In this document: piece after piece, positions 1 to 8,858 of the stretch | Position numbering within the stretch: the first letter of the stretch is position 1 | How the letters are laid out: each line of letters starts with the position of its first letter | Source: Rhizobiales bacterium TNE-4 | GTDB taxonomy: Bacteria > Pseudomonadota > Alphaproteobacteria > Rhizobiales > Beijerinckiaceae | Assembly: GCA_019083985.1 (NCBI GenBank) | Contig: JAHRCV010000001.1 | Coordinates: forward strand, 1,488,001 to 1,552,000 | Length of the DNA stretch: 64,000 nt | Direction: 5' to 3' | Made by a program: the position numbers and the translations under genes | The notes under the pieces: model-generated | What the model saw: only the letters and a program-made list of their open reading frames with translations | Databases searched by the model: none | What the model was told of the DNA's origin: nothing

Positions 1-1763
1 TCGACGCGGAGGCCCGCACGCTTCAAGGCCGCCACAGCATCGCGCGCATAATCATCGGCATCCTGCGTGATGGTGCAGACCACGGCCTGGATCGGCGCAA
101 GCCAAAGCGGGAAGTGACCGGCAAAATGCTCGATGAGAATACCGGCAAAGCGCTCCATCGAACCACAAATCGCGCGGTGGATCATCACCGGCACCGTCTT
201 TTCGCCATTGTCTGCGATGTAGAACGCACCGAAACGCTCGGGCAGATTGAAGTCCACCTGCGTCGTACCGCATTGCCAATCGCGGCCGATTGCGTCGCGG
301 AGTACATATTCGAATTTTGGACCGTAGAACGCGCCCTCACCCGGATTGATGCTGGTTTCGATCGTGCCGCCCGATTGCGCCTTGATCTTGTCAAGCACGC
401 GCATCATCACGGTTTCCGCGCGATCCCAAAGCTCATCGGAGCCAACACGCTTTTCCGGCCGCGTCGAGAGCTTCACGACAATCTTGTCGAAGCCGAAATC
501 CTTGTAAGTCGACAGAATGAGATCGTTGATGGCAAGGCACTCAGCCTCCATCTGCTCATCCGTGCAGAAAATATGCGCATCATCCTGCGTGAAGCCACGC
601 ACGCGCATGAGCCCGTGCAACGCGCCTGACGGCTCATAGCGATGGACCGCACCAAATTCGGCGAGACGCATAGGCAGATCGCGATAGGATTTGAGCCCGT
701 GCTTGAAGATCTGCACATGACCCGGGCAATTCATCGGCTTCAGTGCAAAAATGCGCTGATCGGCATCGGGATCGTTAGGGTGGGTGAAGGCATGCGCGGA
801 TTTCACCGCGAACATATTTTCCTGATACCAACCCCAATGGCCTGAGGTTTCCCAAAGCGATTTGTCGAGCAGCTGCGGCGCGTTGACTTCGTCATAACCG
901 AGCTTGTTGAGGCGGCGACGCATATAGGAGATGAGCGCTTGGAACAGCGTCCATCCCTTCGGATGCCAGAAAACGGTGCCCGGCCCCTCTTCCTGAAAAT
1001 GGAAGAGATCCATCTCGCGGCCCAAGCGGCGGTGATCGCGCTTCTCGGCTTCTTCGAGCTGATGCAAATAAGCGTCGAGATCTTCCTTCTTGGCGAAGGC
1101 GGTCGCGTAAATGCGCGTCAGCATCGGATTGTTGCTATCGCCGCGCCAATAGGCACCCGCCACCTTCATCAATTTGAACGCATCGCCGATCTTGCCGGTC
1201 GAGGTCATATGCGGGCCGCGGCAGAGGTCGAACCAATCGCCCTGCTTGTAAATCTTCACGCTCTCATGTTCGGGAATGGCGTCGACGAGTTCGACCTTGA
1301 ACGCCTCGCCCTTCTCTTTGAACACACGTTTGGCTTCGTCACGCGACCAGACTTCCTTGGTGAAGGGCTTGTCGCGCGCAATGATCTTGCGCATTTCGGC
1401 TTCGATCGCCGCGAAATCCTCGGGCGTGAATGGCTCATTGCGGAAGAAATCGTAATAGAACCCGTTTTCGATGACGGGACCGATGGTCACCTGCGTGCCC
1501 GGCCAGAGGTTCTGTACCGCCTCGGCGAGCACATGGGCCGCATCATGGCGGATCATTTCAAGCGCGCGCGGGTCTTCGCGGTTCACGAACTCGATTTTGG
1601 AATTCTTTTCGATCGGATCGTTGAGATCGGTGAGAACGCCGTCGAGCGCCATGGCGACGGTGCGCTTGGCCAGCGAAGGGGAAATGCCCTTGGCAATATC
1701 GAAGCCGGTGATTCCTGCTGGGAACTCACGGACGGCGCCGTCGGGGAAGGTCAGGTGGATCAT
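1..1763 (-). CDS. thrS: Threonine--tRNA ligase, C-terminus cut by the window edge
   Basis: Charges tRNA-Thr with threonine in the cytoplasm. Translated from the ATG at 1763 it opens with an N-terminal TGS domain ([17 protein letters not shown]), followed by the editing domain with [11 protein letters not shown], and then the class II catalytic core. The core contains the zinc-site motif PMNCPGH, and motif 2 is visible as the run [20 protein letters not shown]. About 587 residues are in the window. The family is usually near 650, so roughly 60-70 residues of the anticodon-binding domain lie to the left. An AAGGAG site (1772-1777) lies 8 nt before the ATG. yidD lies upstream on the same strand with a 58 bp gap, so the two may be cotranscribed. 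Identification is secure. Confidence 0.97.
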   Translation of the reverse strand, partial: MIHLTFPDGAVREFPAGITGFDIAKGISPSLAKRTVAMALDGVLTDLNDPIEKNSKIEFVNREDPRALEMIRHDAAHVLAEAVQNLWPGTQVTIGPVIENGFYYDFFRNEPFTPEDFAAIEAEMRKIIARDKPFTKEVWSRDEAKRVFKEKGEAFKVELVDAIPEHESVKIYKQGDWFDLCRGPHMTSTGKIGDAFKLMKVAGAYWRGDSNNPMLTRIYATAFAKKEDLDAYLHQLEEAEKRDHRRLGREMDLFHFQEEGPGTVFWHPKGWTLFQALISYMRRRLNKLGYDEVNAPQLLDKSLWETSGHWGWYQENMFAVKSAHAFTHPNDPDADQRIFALKPMNCPGHVQIFKHGLKSYRDLPMRLAEFGAVHRYEPSGALHGLMRVRGFTQDDAHIFCTDEQMEAECLAINDLILSTYKDFGFDKIVVKLSTRPEKRVGSDELWDRAETVMMRVLDKIKAQSGGTIETSINPGEGAFYGPKFEYVLRDAIGRDWQCGTTQVDFNLPERFGAFYIADNGEKTVPVMIHRAICGSMERFAGILIEHFAGHFPLWLAPIQAVVCTITQDADDYARDAVAALKRAGLRV

Positions 1764-1821
1764 TGGTCGCACTCCTTGCTCACTCCTGCGAACGACGCAG
1801 GTAAGCCTTGGGCTCAAGGGA

Positions 1822-2196
1822 TCACTCGTGAGACGGGGAGCCCTTGTCCACAGCCTCGCAGCGGATCGGCGGGGCGGGATGGGTCGACCGCCACAGTCCG
1901 AAGCGCCACGGTCTAGACCACGAGGCCCCCTCGGGCAAGGTTTCGGGCACAAAATCAAGCCCTTCCGTACCGAAGGGCTGACACCGGCAGATCCGCGCCA
2001 AGCCCATCCAGCCTCCCGCCCAGAAGCCAAAACGCTGGATCGCCTCGTCTGTATATTCCGAGCAGGAGGGCATGTGACGGCAATGCCGTCCGATCAATCC
2101 GGACAGGGTCAACTGGTAAGCCCGGATGGCCCCATGGGCCAATTGCCGCGGCCAGGCTGTGGCTAGACTGTGGCGGTCGTCCAAATTTGGCCCCAT
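1822..2196 (-). CDS. yidD: YidD, membrane protein insertion efficiency factor
   Basis: Small membrane-associated protein that assists YidC-dependent insertion of inner-membrane proteins. The family signature is clear: [20 protein letters not shown], then CSEYT, then a Gly-rich stretch ending in RCQPFGTEG. At 124 residues it is longer than many YidD proteins (about 70-110). The extra length is a C-terminal tail rich in Trp, Arg and Pro. The ATG at 2196 has a GAGG just upstream. In other bacteria yidD usually sits with rpmH, rnpA and yidC; here it is upstream of thrS. Confidence 0.93.
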   Translation of the reverse strand: MGPNLDDRHSLATAWPRQLAHGAIRAYQLTLSGLIGRHCRHMPSCSEYTDEAIQRFGFWAGGWMGLARICRCQPFGTEGLDFVPETLPEGASWSRPWRFGLWRSTHPAPPIRCEAVDKGSPSHE

Positions 2197-2302
2197 TTAC
2201 CTCAACATTAAAGAAAGGTTGCACGGCTCTCCCGAAGCCTGTACCCCGAACCCCTCCGGGAGGCCATGGTTTTGCCGGGCCTCTCCCAACGGAATGGATG
2301 TA

Positions 2303-3190
2303 ATGCTATATCGAATTCCCGCCCATCTTGCTCTGACCCTTTGTGCGGTCGCAGGATTGACCAGCGCGGAAGCCCAGACTCAGACCAACGCATCCACGCA
2401 GCGCGCCCCCGCGCAGCAGGATCTCGGGCCGCGTTGGTTGCTGCCAACCTCGTTCGAGGACAAGGGTTGGCTGGTGACGATCAAGGGCAATCTGGTTGTC
2501 TCGCCCAATTTCCCGGGCTCGAACCAATATAGCTTCATCGGCTACCCCACTCTTTCAGTGCGCCGCACGAATGACCCCTCGCGCTTTGGTGCCCCTGATG
2601 ACGGCCTGTCGATCGGCCTTTATGGCGATGAGCCGCATTGGACGGTTGGCTTCATCGGCCGATATCAGCAGGGTCGCTATGTCAGCGACAATGGCGGGCT
2701 CGCCGGCATTCAAGATGCGCGCTGGGCTGCTGAACCCGGCGTCTATGGCGAATATTGGCTGTTGCGCGATCAAGTCCGTCTGCGTGGTGAAGTCCGCTAC
2801 GGCTTTTATGGCTATAATGGCTTTGTCGGCCGTCTCGGCGCGGATGTGATCCAGAATTGGGGCAAATTCGCCGTGTCGGCCGGTCCGCGCATGGCATTGG
2901 GCGGCTCCGATTATATGAACACCTATTACGGTGTGAGCGCCGCCGACGCACAGAACAATGGCCGGGTGACCCCCTATAAAGCCGATCCGGGCGTCGTATC
3001 GATCGGCGCGGCCGCAGCTGCCTACTACGTCATCAACGACAATTGGTCGACGACGGTTTACGCCAATTATGACCGTCTGGTCGGTTCGGCGCAGGCTTCG
3101 CCTATCGTGAAGACCTTCGGTTCACCGAACCAGTTCACCTTCGGCACAATGCTCAATTACAGCTTCGCCATCGGCAAGCCACCGAAGTAA
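2303..3190 (+). CDS. MipA/OmpV family outer-membrane protein
   Basis: Predicted outer-membrane beta-barrel of the MipA/OmpV family, which includes MltA-interacting scaffold and porin-like proteins. I start it at the ATG at 2303 because it gives a clean signal peptide (MLYRIPAHLALTLCAVAGL, cleavage after AEA) and has GGA about 8 nt upstream. An in-frame ATG at 2294 is possible. The mature part shows family features: the early segment GWLVTIKGNLVVSPNFPGS, the phrase YPTLSVRR, many alternating aromatic residues, and an aromatic beta-strand ending (FTFGTMLNYSFAIG). About 296 residues is slightly longer than usual. It faces away from yidD and converges on the IscU-like gene, with a terminator between them. 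Its precise role is unknown. Confidence 0.85.
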   Translation: MLYRIPAHLALTLCAVAGLTSAEAQTQTNASTQRAPAQQDLGPRWLLPTSFEDKGWLVTIKGNLVVSPNFPGSNQYSFIGYPTLSVRRTNDPSRFGAPDDGLSIGLYGDEPHWTVGFIGRYQQGRYVSDNGGLAGIQDARWAAEPGVYGEYWLLRDQVRLRGEVRYGFYGYNGFVGRLGADVIQNWGKFAVSAGPRMALGGSDYMNTYYGVSAADAQNNGRVTPYKADPGVVSIGAAAAAYYVINDNWSTTVYANYDRLVGSAQASPIVKTFGSPNQFTFGTMLNYSFAIGKPPK

Positions 3191-3225
3191 GTCGGTGAAA
3201 TGAGTCGGAAATCCTGACGTGAAAG

Positions 3226-3248
3226 AAGCGGCCTCAGGCCGCTTTTTT
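3226..3248 (+). terminator. Rho-independent terminator after the MipA-like gene
   Basis: An 8 bp stem (AAGCGGCC at 3226-3233 pairing with GGCCGCTT at 3237-3244) with a TCA loop and a T run at 3243-3248, 36 bp after the porin stop. The loop is the reverse complement of the TGA stop of the convergent IscU-like gene, so the terminator overlaps the end of that coding sequence. Confidence 0.8.
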
Positions 3249-3671
3249 ATTGTCGATTTCGTCGAGCGCGCTGACGACGGCATCAAAAGTCAAAAGGGTG
3301 GAGGCGTGCCGCGCTTTATAGTCCCTAACTGGCTCGAGAACGGCACAATCCGCCCATTTGCCTTCGGGCGCCGGGCCATTGTCCTTCAGCATGGCACGAA
3401 CCTGAGCGCGAAGCGCGCGCAATTCGGCCGGCGTCGCACCGATGATATGGCGCGCCATGATGGAGGAGGACGCCTGCCCCAAAGCGCAGGCCTTCACCTC
3501 ATGGGCAAAATCCGACACGACCCCATCGGCCAGTTTGAGATCGATGGTGACGGTAGAGCCGCATAGCTTCGAATGGGCCGTCGCACTGGCATCGGGCTCG
3601 GCAAGCCGACCCAGCCGCGGAATGTCGGCCGCCAATTCCAGGATACGCCTGTTGTAAATATCGTTGAGCAT
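3234..3671 (-). CDS. IscU/SufU-like iron-sulfur cluster scaffold
   Basis: Cytoplasmic scaffold-fold protein of the NifU N-terminal (IscU/SufU) family, on which Fe-S clusters are built. Two of the three expected ligand cysteines are visible: C37 in SKLCGST and C62 in KACALGQASSS. The third, which in SufU is in a K/R-C-x-L-x-W context, is missing: the matching segment reads DYKARHASTLL. C109 lies elsewhere and is not an obvious replacement. At 145 residues the length is normal. The gene is divergent from folE with 103 bp between the starts. It may be a scaffold with altered cluster ligation or a carrier; the family is sure, the mechanism is not. Confidence 0.85.
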   Translation of the reverse strand: MLNDIYNRRILELAADIPRLGRLAEPDASATAHSKLCGSTVTIDLKLADGVVSDFAHEVKACALGQASSSIMARHIIGATPAELRALRAQVRAMLKDNGPAPEGKWADCAVLEPVRDYKARHASTLLTFDAVVSALDEIDNKKAA

Positions 3672-3695
3672 GACGGGCTCAATATAGAGCCCCTG

Positions 3696-3715
3696 CCCCT
3701 GAAAATCGACAGGGG
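3696..3715. promoter_or_regulatory. Inverted repeat in the divergent iscU-like/folE promoter region
   Basis: Perfect 6 bp inverted repeat, CCCCTG (3696-3701) and CAGGGG (3710-3715), with an 8 bp AT-rich spacer. It lies between the divergent starts at 3671 and 3775. It could be an operator shared by both promoters or a leader hairpin. No regulator can be assigned from sequence. Confidence 0.3.
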
Positions 3716-3774
3716 TCCCTGTGGTCCAAACGCTCAGGTCCCGCGTACATTAGGGGCAAACGAGGAGGCGTGCT

Positions 3775-4416
3775 ATGGATGCCGTCGTGAAACCGCTGAC
3801 CCCCATGCTGAAGCCGACCCCGGCCAACGACGTTGCGTCGCGCCCGAGCCGTGAGGAAGCAGAAGCTGCCGTTCGGACCCTGATCCGCTGGGCGGGTGAA
3901 AATCCCGACCGTGAGGGCCTCCTTGAGACGCCAAAGCGCGTCGTCAAAGCCTATGAAGAATTGTTCGCCGGCTATGCCAAAGACCCGGCCGACATCCTCG
4001 CCAAGACCTTTCAGGAAGTGGCGGGCTATGACGACATGGTGCTGGTGAAGGACATTCCCTTCCACACCCATTGCGAACACCACATGGTGCCGTTCTTCGG
4101 CGTGGCCCATATCGCCTACTACCCGGCTGAAGGCGTGGTCGGCCTGTCGAAGCTCGCCCGCGTGGTCGATGCTTTCGCCCGCCGCCTGCAGACGCAGGAA
4201 ACCATGACGGCGCAGATCGTCGGCGCTATCGACGAAGCCTTGAAGCCGCGCGGTATCGCCGTGCTGATCGAGGCTGAGCATATGTGCATGTCGATGCGCG
4301 GCATTCAGAAACAGGGTGCCAGCACCGTGACGACGCAGTTCACCGGCGTCTTCCGTGACGATCCGGCCGAACAGAGCCGCTTTCTCACAATGCTGCGTGG
4401 CTTCTCGGCCCGCTAA
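3775..4416 (+). CDS. folE: GTP cyclohydrolase I
   Basis: Converts GTP to 7,8-dihydroneopterin triphosphate, the first step of folate and tetrahydrobiopterin synthesis. The type IA zinc ligands are present: C100 and H103 in HCEHHMVPF and C171 in EHMCMSMRG. The segment [11 protein letters not shown] near the C-terminus is also typical. Length (213 aa) is normal, with a variable N-terminal arm. GGAGG at 3764-3768 precedes the ATG by 6 nt. hisI follows on the same strand after 85 bp that contain a 15 bp tandem duplication. Confidence 0.97.
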   Translation: MDAVVKPLTPMLKPTPANDVASRPSREEAEAAVRTLIRWAGENPDREGLLETPKRVVKAYEELFAGYAKDPADILAKTFQEVAGYDDMVLVKDIPFHTHCEHHMVPFFGVAHIAYYPAEGVVGLSKLARVVDAFARRLQTQETMTAQIVGAIDEALKPRGIAVLIEAEHMCMSMRGIQKQGASTVTTQFTGVFRDDPAEQSRFLTMLRGFSAR

Positions 4417-4419
4417 GCC

Positions 4420-4449
4420 AAGCGCGCCATAGACAAGCGCGCCCTAGAC
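4420..4449. repeat. 15 bp tandem duplication between folE and hisI
   Basis: Two adjacent 15 bp copies, AAGCGCGCCATAGAC (4420-4434) and AAGCGCGCCCTAGAC (4435-4449), differing by one base. It starts 3 bp after the folE stop. This looks like a slippage duplication; no function is evident. Confidence 0.7.
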
Positions 4450-4501
4450 TTGCCAATCGGGTCTCGGCGGGGCAATCGTCCCGCCGCAGGGAGATCCGAC
4501 G

Positions 4502-4894
4502 ATGGCCGCATCAATCGACATGGAAGAAGGAACCGCCTTCGCACCGAAATTCGGTGCTGACGGGTTGATCACCTGTGTCGCTGTTGATGCCCAATCGGGC
4601 GACGTGCTGATGGTCGCGCATATGAACCGCGAGGCGCTTGAGCGCACCTTAGCGGAAGGTCGCGTTTGGTATTTTTCCCGCTCCCGTCAATCGCTCTGGC
4701 TCAAGGGCGAAACCTCCGGTCAAATTCAGACCCTGCTCGAAATGCGGGTCGATTGCGATCAGGATTGCCTTGTCGTGAAAGTTCGCGTCGGTGGAGATGG
4801 TGGTGCCTGCCACACCGGACGGCCGACCTGCTTTTATCGCCGCGTCGTCACCGGACCGCACGGTCCCGCTCTCGCTTTCATTGATCGGAAATAA
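4502..4894 (+). CDS. hisI: Phosphoribosyl-AMP cyclohydrolase
   Basis: Catalyses the third step of histidine biosynthesis, opening the adenine ring of phosphoribosyl-AMP. The metal site is intact: VDCDQDC supplies the Asp ligands D84, D86 and D88 with C85, and zinc-type cysteines follow at C103 (GGACHTG) and C110 (RPTCFYR). At 130 aa it is the single-domain form without a fused HisE, as is usual in alphaproteobacteria. It lies downstream of folE; both enzymes act on purine nucleotides, but the pathways are separate. Confidence 0.96.
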   Translation: MAASIDMEEGTAFAPKFGADGLITCVAVDAQSGDVLMVAHMNREALERTLAEGRVWYFSRSRQSLWLKGETSGQIQTLLEMRVDCDQDCLVVKVRVGGDGGACHTGRPTCFYRRVVTGPHGPALAFIDRK

Positions 4895-4898
4895 TGAA

Positions 4899-4917
4899 CC
4901 CGCCATCGCGTGGCGGG
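4899..4917. terminator. Hairpin after hisI, possible weak terminator
   Basis: Perfect 7 bp stem CCCGCCA (4899-4905) and TGGCGGG (4911-4917) with a TCGCG loop, 4 bp after the hisI stop. There is no T run on the plus strand, so it is at best a weak or Rho-assisted terminator or an mRNA-stabilising hairpin. Confidence 0.35.
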
Positions 4918-5044
4918 AACTCCGCTATGCCTTCGCGCGTCATCTTTTGTTCAAATTGAAAGGCGCATAATATTTCTGCGCCTGCGTATCGTCCTGCCCA
5001 AGCGGGGCTCACGGTGACGCAAGCCGCGCCAAGGGGAAGTGCCG

Positions 5045-6052
5045 ATGCTGCACGATTTCCTTCTGCGGAGAACATTGTCCGCACCTGCGCCTGGCGAGAT
5101 TGTCGCCGCCGATCCGCTCGCCACCGCCCTTGAGCCCGCGCCACCCGCAACACCGGCTAGACAGCAATCGCGAGAACCTGTCATCGGACTTGCGCTTGGC
5201 GGCGGTGCGGCGCGCGGCTGGGCTCATATCGGCGTGCTCCGCGCCTTTGATCGCGCCGGCCTTAATCCCGGCGTCATTGTCGGCACATCCATCGGCGCTG
5301 TCGTCGGCGGATGCTATGCCGCGCAAAAACTCGACGCATTGGATGAGTTTGCGCGCGCTCTCACCCGCCGCCGCGTGTTTGGCTTGATGGATTTTCGTTT
5401 GCGCCGCGCCTTGATCGGCGGGGACCGCTTGCGCGATTTGCTCGACGACCAGATCAAGGGCGAATTGATCGAGGATCTGCCGCTCCGCTTTGCCGCGGTT
5501 GCGACGGAACTAGGTTCGGGCCACGAGGTATGGTTGTCTAAAGGCCCGCTCGTTCCCGCAATGCGTGCGTCTTATGCACTGCCTGGCGTTTTCGAACCTG
5601 TGAAACTGGGCGGACGCTGGCTCTTTGATGGCGCCCTCGTCAATCCAGTGCCCGTGACAGGCGCACGCGCCTTAGGCGCTGACATCGTCATCGCCATCAA
5701 TCTCAACGGCGATCTTTTGGGCCGAGGCACGATCATTCCCGGTCATGATGCATCAGAAGACGACACTGACACGGCACGCAGCCGTTTTGGTTGGCGGCAT
5801 ACAGCGCCAGAGGCCGATCGACCTGGCCTCGCCACCATCATGATTGAAACGTTCAACATCACACAGGATCGCATCACGCGATCGCGCCTCGCTGGCGATC
5901 CGCCTGACGTTCACATCAAGCCTGCGCTCGGCCGCATCGGCATTTTTGAATTCCACCGCGCAGCAGAGGCCATCGCACGCGGCGAGGAAGCCGGCGAAGC
6001 CGCATTGGCCGAAATCCGCGCCGTGCTTGCCACGCTCCCCCGTCGCGGCTGA
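5045..6052 (+). CDS. Patatin-like phospholipase
   Basis: Predicted Ser-Asp dyad lipid hydrolase of the patatin/RssA family. The oxyanion-hole loop is LALGGGAARGWAH, the nucleophile elbow is GTSIGA, and the catalytic Asp is in FDGALVNP. I start at the ATG at 5045, which places AAGGGGAA (5031-5038) 6 nt upstream; a GTG at 5039 is too close to that site. The N-terminal 50 residues are low-complexity and Pro/Ala-rich, with no clear signal peptide. The substrate is unknown; phospholipids or lysophospholipids are expected for the family. Confidence 0.92.
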   Translation: MLHDFLLRRTLSAPAPGEIVAADPLATALEPAPPATPARQQSREPVIGLALGGGAARGWAHIGVLRAFDRAGLNPGVIVGTSIGAVVGGCYAAQKLDALDEFARALTRRRVFGLMDFRLRRALIGGDRLRDLLDDQIKGELIEDLPLRFAAVATELGSGHEVWLSKGPLVPAMRASYALPGVFEPVKLGGRWLFDGALVNPVPVTGARALGADIVIAINLNGDLLGRGTIIPGHDASEDDTDTARSRFGWRHTAPEADRPGLATIMIETFNITQDRITRSRLAGDPPDVHIKPALGRIGIFEFHRAAEAIARGEEAGEAALAEIRAVLATLPRRG

Positions 6053-6054
6053 GC

Positions 6055-6490
6055 TTACGCTGTCGCGATGTAATCGCGCATAGCGCGGCTCTCCGCCTCC
6101 ATTTCAGCGAGCCTCAACTTGACAGCGTCACCGATAGAGACAAGGCCCGCGAGCTGTCCACCGCCATCGAGCACCGGCACATGGCGGAAGCGGCCCAGCG
6201 TCATCTGCTCCATCAACTCATGCAGAGACGTCGACGGCCGGCACATCACGACATCTTCCGTCATATGTTTAGAGACAGCGTCGTCGAGTGCGCCTGCGCC
6301 CGCAACGAGCGCGCGCAATGTCGCGCTCTGACAAAATACCGAGCACCTGACCATCGGCTCCGGTGACCACCAGTGCCCCAATCCGTTTTTCGCCGAGGGA
6401 ACGCGCTGCTTCCAGCAAGGTGCGATGTGGCGCAATCGTATGAACCGCCTTGCCTTTGGACGCGAGAATTCGGGCAACACTCATGCTCAT
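6055..6490 (-). pseudogene. CBS-pair domain protein, frameshifted
   Basis: Two reading frames together encode one ordinary CBS-pair protein of about 140 residues. The first frame runs from the ATG at 6490 (GAGGAGG about 7 nt upstream) through MSVARILASKGKAVHTIAP to GILSERDIARA. The second continues LVAGAGALDDAVSKHMTEDV through GRFRHVPVLDGGGQLAGLVS to the stop at 6055. The switch is at a GCGCGCGC run (6309-6316). Restoring one GC unit there recreates SERDIARALVAG, which fits the family exactly, so a 2 bp slippage deletion is likeliest. As read, the product is the first CBS motif plus a short out-of-frame tail. It could be a true pseudogene, a phase-variable tract, or a sequencing error. Intact CBS pairs usually bind adenosyl nucleotides. 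Confidence 0.8.
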
Positions 6491-6633
6491 GCAAGCCTCC
6501 TCTCTCAAGAAGCTCGGCACCGGCGAAGACGTGACACTTCGCGCCGCCGGCCTTCACGAAGAGAAAGTGTGCGCGTGATCTTGTGGTTCGGCAAGGGGCT
6601 TCACAATAAATGTCTCAGATGCGCCACAACGCA

Positions 6634-7431
6634 TCAGCGACGCGGATCGAAAAAGCGAAATCCGAAAAGCCCACCAATGAAGCCGCCGACATGTGCTTCC
6701 CATGCAATCGTATCGCCCCCCATGAAGGCAGGGCTCATGACGCCGGTGATGAAATTCACACCGAACCAGACGGCGAGAAATACGAGCGTTCGCCTATCGG
6801 AGAAGGTTTCACGCAAACTCAAGGCCCGCAGCAAATATCCATTCTCGCCCTGCAATGGAAACGGGCCGAGTGGCGCGCCGGGTTGAAACACGAACCGCGT
6901 GGCGGCTGCCATCGCGCCTGACACCGAAGCCGACGCGCCGATCAAGGGCTCGACCGCGTCCATATGCGAGAAGAAATGAAACAGCGCGCCACAAAAAGCG
7001 GTGAACGCCAGCAATGCAAAAAAACGGGAGCCGCCAAAGCGACGCGCCACAGGCGCTCCGAACGCCAAAAGCCAGATCGCGTTGACCGCGAGATGCGTCC
7101 AGCTGCCATGCAGAAGTGCATAGGTCAGCATGGTCCACGGTTTGGCAGCGTCGTCTTCTAGCGTGTAGCGCGCGAGGGCTGCGAGACGTGCCGCGTCCGC
7201 GCCATTGCTAAGTGACCGTGCCTGCGCGAGAATTTCATTCAGCGGATCGTCGCCAAACAAGAGCAGCAACCGCGCCGCAACAAAACCGTAATCGAGCAAA
7301 ATCTCGACCGGATTTTCCAGCACAAAACTCAATGCTGAATGAATGATTATCAGAAGCGTGATCGCAACCAATACAGACGTGGGAACGTTGAAGAAGGGTT
7401 CGCCCCCCCGTCGTGTGTCGGGCCCTGTCAT
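6634..7431 (-). CDS. Rhomboid-family intramembrane serine protease
   Basis: Multi-pass inner-membrane protease of the rhomboid family, 265 aa. The expected parts are present: the early motif LLHGSWTHLAVNAIWL (H108, H113, N117), the nucleophile region LIGASASVSGAM with S167, and the catalytic His H247 in AWEAHVGGFIGG. The canonical GASG has Ala in place of the second Gly (GASA), which may be tolerated or may weaken activity. The long loop after the first transmembrane segment (about residues 58-95) is common in alphaproteobacterial members. The substrate is unknown. It sits downstream of the PAS_5 block in the opposite direction and shares the 171 bp gap before it. Confidence 0.88.
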   Translation of the reverse strand: MTGPDTRRGGEPFFNVPTSVLVAITLLIIIHSALSFVLENPVEILLDYGFVAARLLLLFGDDPLNEILAQARSLSNGADAARLAALARYTLEDDAAKPWTMLTYALLHGSWTHLAVNAIWLLAFGAPVARRFGGSRFFALLAFTAFCGALFHFFSHMDAVEPLIGASASVSGAMAAATRFVFQPGAPLGPFPLQGENGYLLRALSLRETFSDRRTLVFLAVWFGVNFITGVMSPAFMGGDTIAWEAHVGGFIGGLFGFRFFDPRR

Positions 7432-7602
7432 CCGCCTTCTCCTTATGACGGGGCTGTCCTAGCCGAAACACGGCGTTTGAAGCAAATCCGCCGGTATGCC
7501 CCCTGCATACGCTCTCCACAGAGCGGGTGATGCTTTTTGGCCTGTGCCGTTTTGGCACGGGCGGGACACCCTGTTTTTTGAAGCATCTGAGGAGTTATCG
7601 TT

Positions 7603-8208
7603 GTGAAAACCTATCTTTGCCGCCATGGATTGTTGCTCTGGCTTGAATTGCGCGGCCGCCGGGCTCAGCCCGACCATGAAGATCTCGATCCCTACCGCCT
7701 TGCCCCGGTCCTGGCCTCGCGCTTCGTGCTCGATCTAGGCCCGACAGACGTCAAATCGGTCGAGACCGGTACGCGCGTATTGGCCCGCCTGCCGAGTTTT
7801 GCGCGCTCGCCACGCTCGGCCTTCACCGGGCTTGATGGTCGCGCCTTCGAGGAATTCACCCGGATCGTTGCGGACGAAGGCCATGGTGCGGTGCTGATCG
7901 CGGAAGCCGGCGAAGTCTCACTAGAAATCCTGTTGATGCCGCTCACGTTTCATCGCTTTACGGGGCGGCGCGTCTTGGGCGTTGTGGCGGATTGCAACCC
8001 ATACGCGCAACCAGGAGAATCTGAACCACTCAGAATTGTATCTTGCCGATTCCTTGCCAAAGAATTGCAGGAGATTTCACCGCAAATCTCGTATTTGTCT
8101 GACGCGCAAAACCCGAAATTAACTGCGTGCGCGCATTCTCAGACCAATCCATTGTCGACAGGACGGCAAAAGTTAACGTCCAAAATGACTACGAGATTTT
8201 TGCAATGA
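7603..8208 (+). CDS. PAS_5-type single PAS domain protein
   Basis: Matches the alphaproteobacterial PAS_5 family by pattern: LLWLELRGRRAQPDHEDLDP, then a core that reads like an atypical PAS fold (DLGPTDVKSVETGTRVLARL, then EEFTRIVADEGHGAVLIAE). About 160 residues form the domain. The C-terminal 40 residues are polar and not recognisable. I use the GTG at 7603, with GAGGAG a few nt upstream. Its stop overlaps the start of the PilZ gene in ATGA, so the two are probably translationally coupled. Ligand and partner are unknown. A link to c-di-GMP signalling is inferred only from the neighbour. Confidence 0.7.
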   Translation: MKTYLCRHGLLLWLELRGRRAQPDHEDLDPYRLAPVLASRFVLDLGPTDVKSVETGTRVLARLPSFARSPRSAFTGLDGRAFEEFTRIVADEGHGAVLIAEAGEVSLEILLMPLTFHRFTGRRVLGVVADCNPYAQPGESEPLRIVSCRFLAKELQEISPQISYLSDAQNPKLTACAHSQTNPLSTGRQKLTSKMTTRFLQ

Positions 8209-8834
8209 CATTTATGCAGTCCTCCGCGCCGCTCAACGTATCAGAAGGGGAGCGGCGCAGATTCTCCCGCGTCAGAATTGCACTTGCGGGACGGTTCATG
8301 CTTGCCGATGGCACAGAGCACACTTGCTGCTCAATCGACATCTCACCCGGGTCCGCCGCCATTTCGGCGGACATCCGGCCGCCACGCGGCACCCGCATCA
8401 TTCTTTATCTCGACCGGTTGGGGCGGCTTGAGGGTGAGGTCCAACGGGTCTTCGACGATGGATTTGCCATATCGTTCTCCGTCAGCGACGCGAAAAAGCG
8501 CCGCTTGGCGGAGGATTTAACCTGGTTGGCCAATCGGGATCTCGCTGATTTCGCCAATAAACGTCTGAGTGCGCGCGTCGAACCGGCACAGCAATCAGCC
8601 ACCATGGTACTGGAAGATGGCACGCTGCGCGGCGTCACACTGATTGATGTGTCCTTGTCCGGTCTTGGCGTCCGCTCCGAACTTTTGCCGCCGATTGGGT
8701 CTGTGATCCGCATCGGCGTTAATCGCGGTCGGGTTGTGCGCCATTTCGAGGGCGGTTTCGGTCTCAGCTTTGCGCAGGACGATGCCGGTCGCGCGTCCCC
8801 GAGTGAAAAGATTACATCAAATGCGATGGATTGA
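8205..8834 (+). CDS. Protein with two tandem PilZ domains
   Basis: Predicted cytoplasmic c-di-GMP receptor of 209 aa with two PilZ units. Unit 1 has the arginine motif RRFSR (R18, R22) and a slightly degenerate second motif DISPGS (D45-S50, where DxSxxG is expected). Unit 2 has RLSAR (R120, R124) and a perfect DVSLSG (D148-G153). The second unit should therefore bind c-di-GMP and the first may bind weakly. I start at the ATG at 8205, which overlaps the upstream TGA by 4 bp; the in-frame ATG at 8214 is an alternative. There is no output domain, so it likely acts by protein contact. The genes for two LapG-like proteases follow. Confidence 0.85.
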   Translation: MTFMQSSAPLNVSEGERRRFSRVRIALAGRFMLADGTEHTCCSIDISPGSAAISADIRPPRGTRIILYLDRLGRLEGEVQRVFDDGFAISFSVSDAKKRRLAEDLTWLANRDLADFANKRLSARVEPAQQSATMVLEDGTLRGVTLIDVSLSGLGVRSELLPPIGSVIRIGVNRGRVVRHFEGGFGLSFAQDDAGRASPSEKITSNAMD

Positions 8835-8858
8835 TTTCAGGCCCTGACAAAGGAGTGA

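Noticed and set aside
939-1916. A 325-codon open frame opposite thrS
   Set aside because: Antisense to the unmistakable threonyl-tRNA synthetase core.
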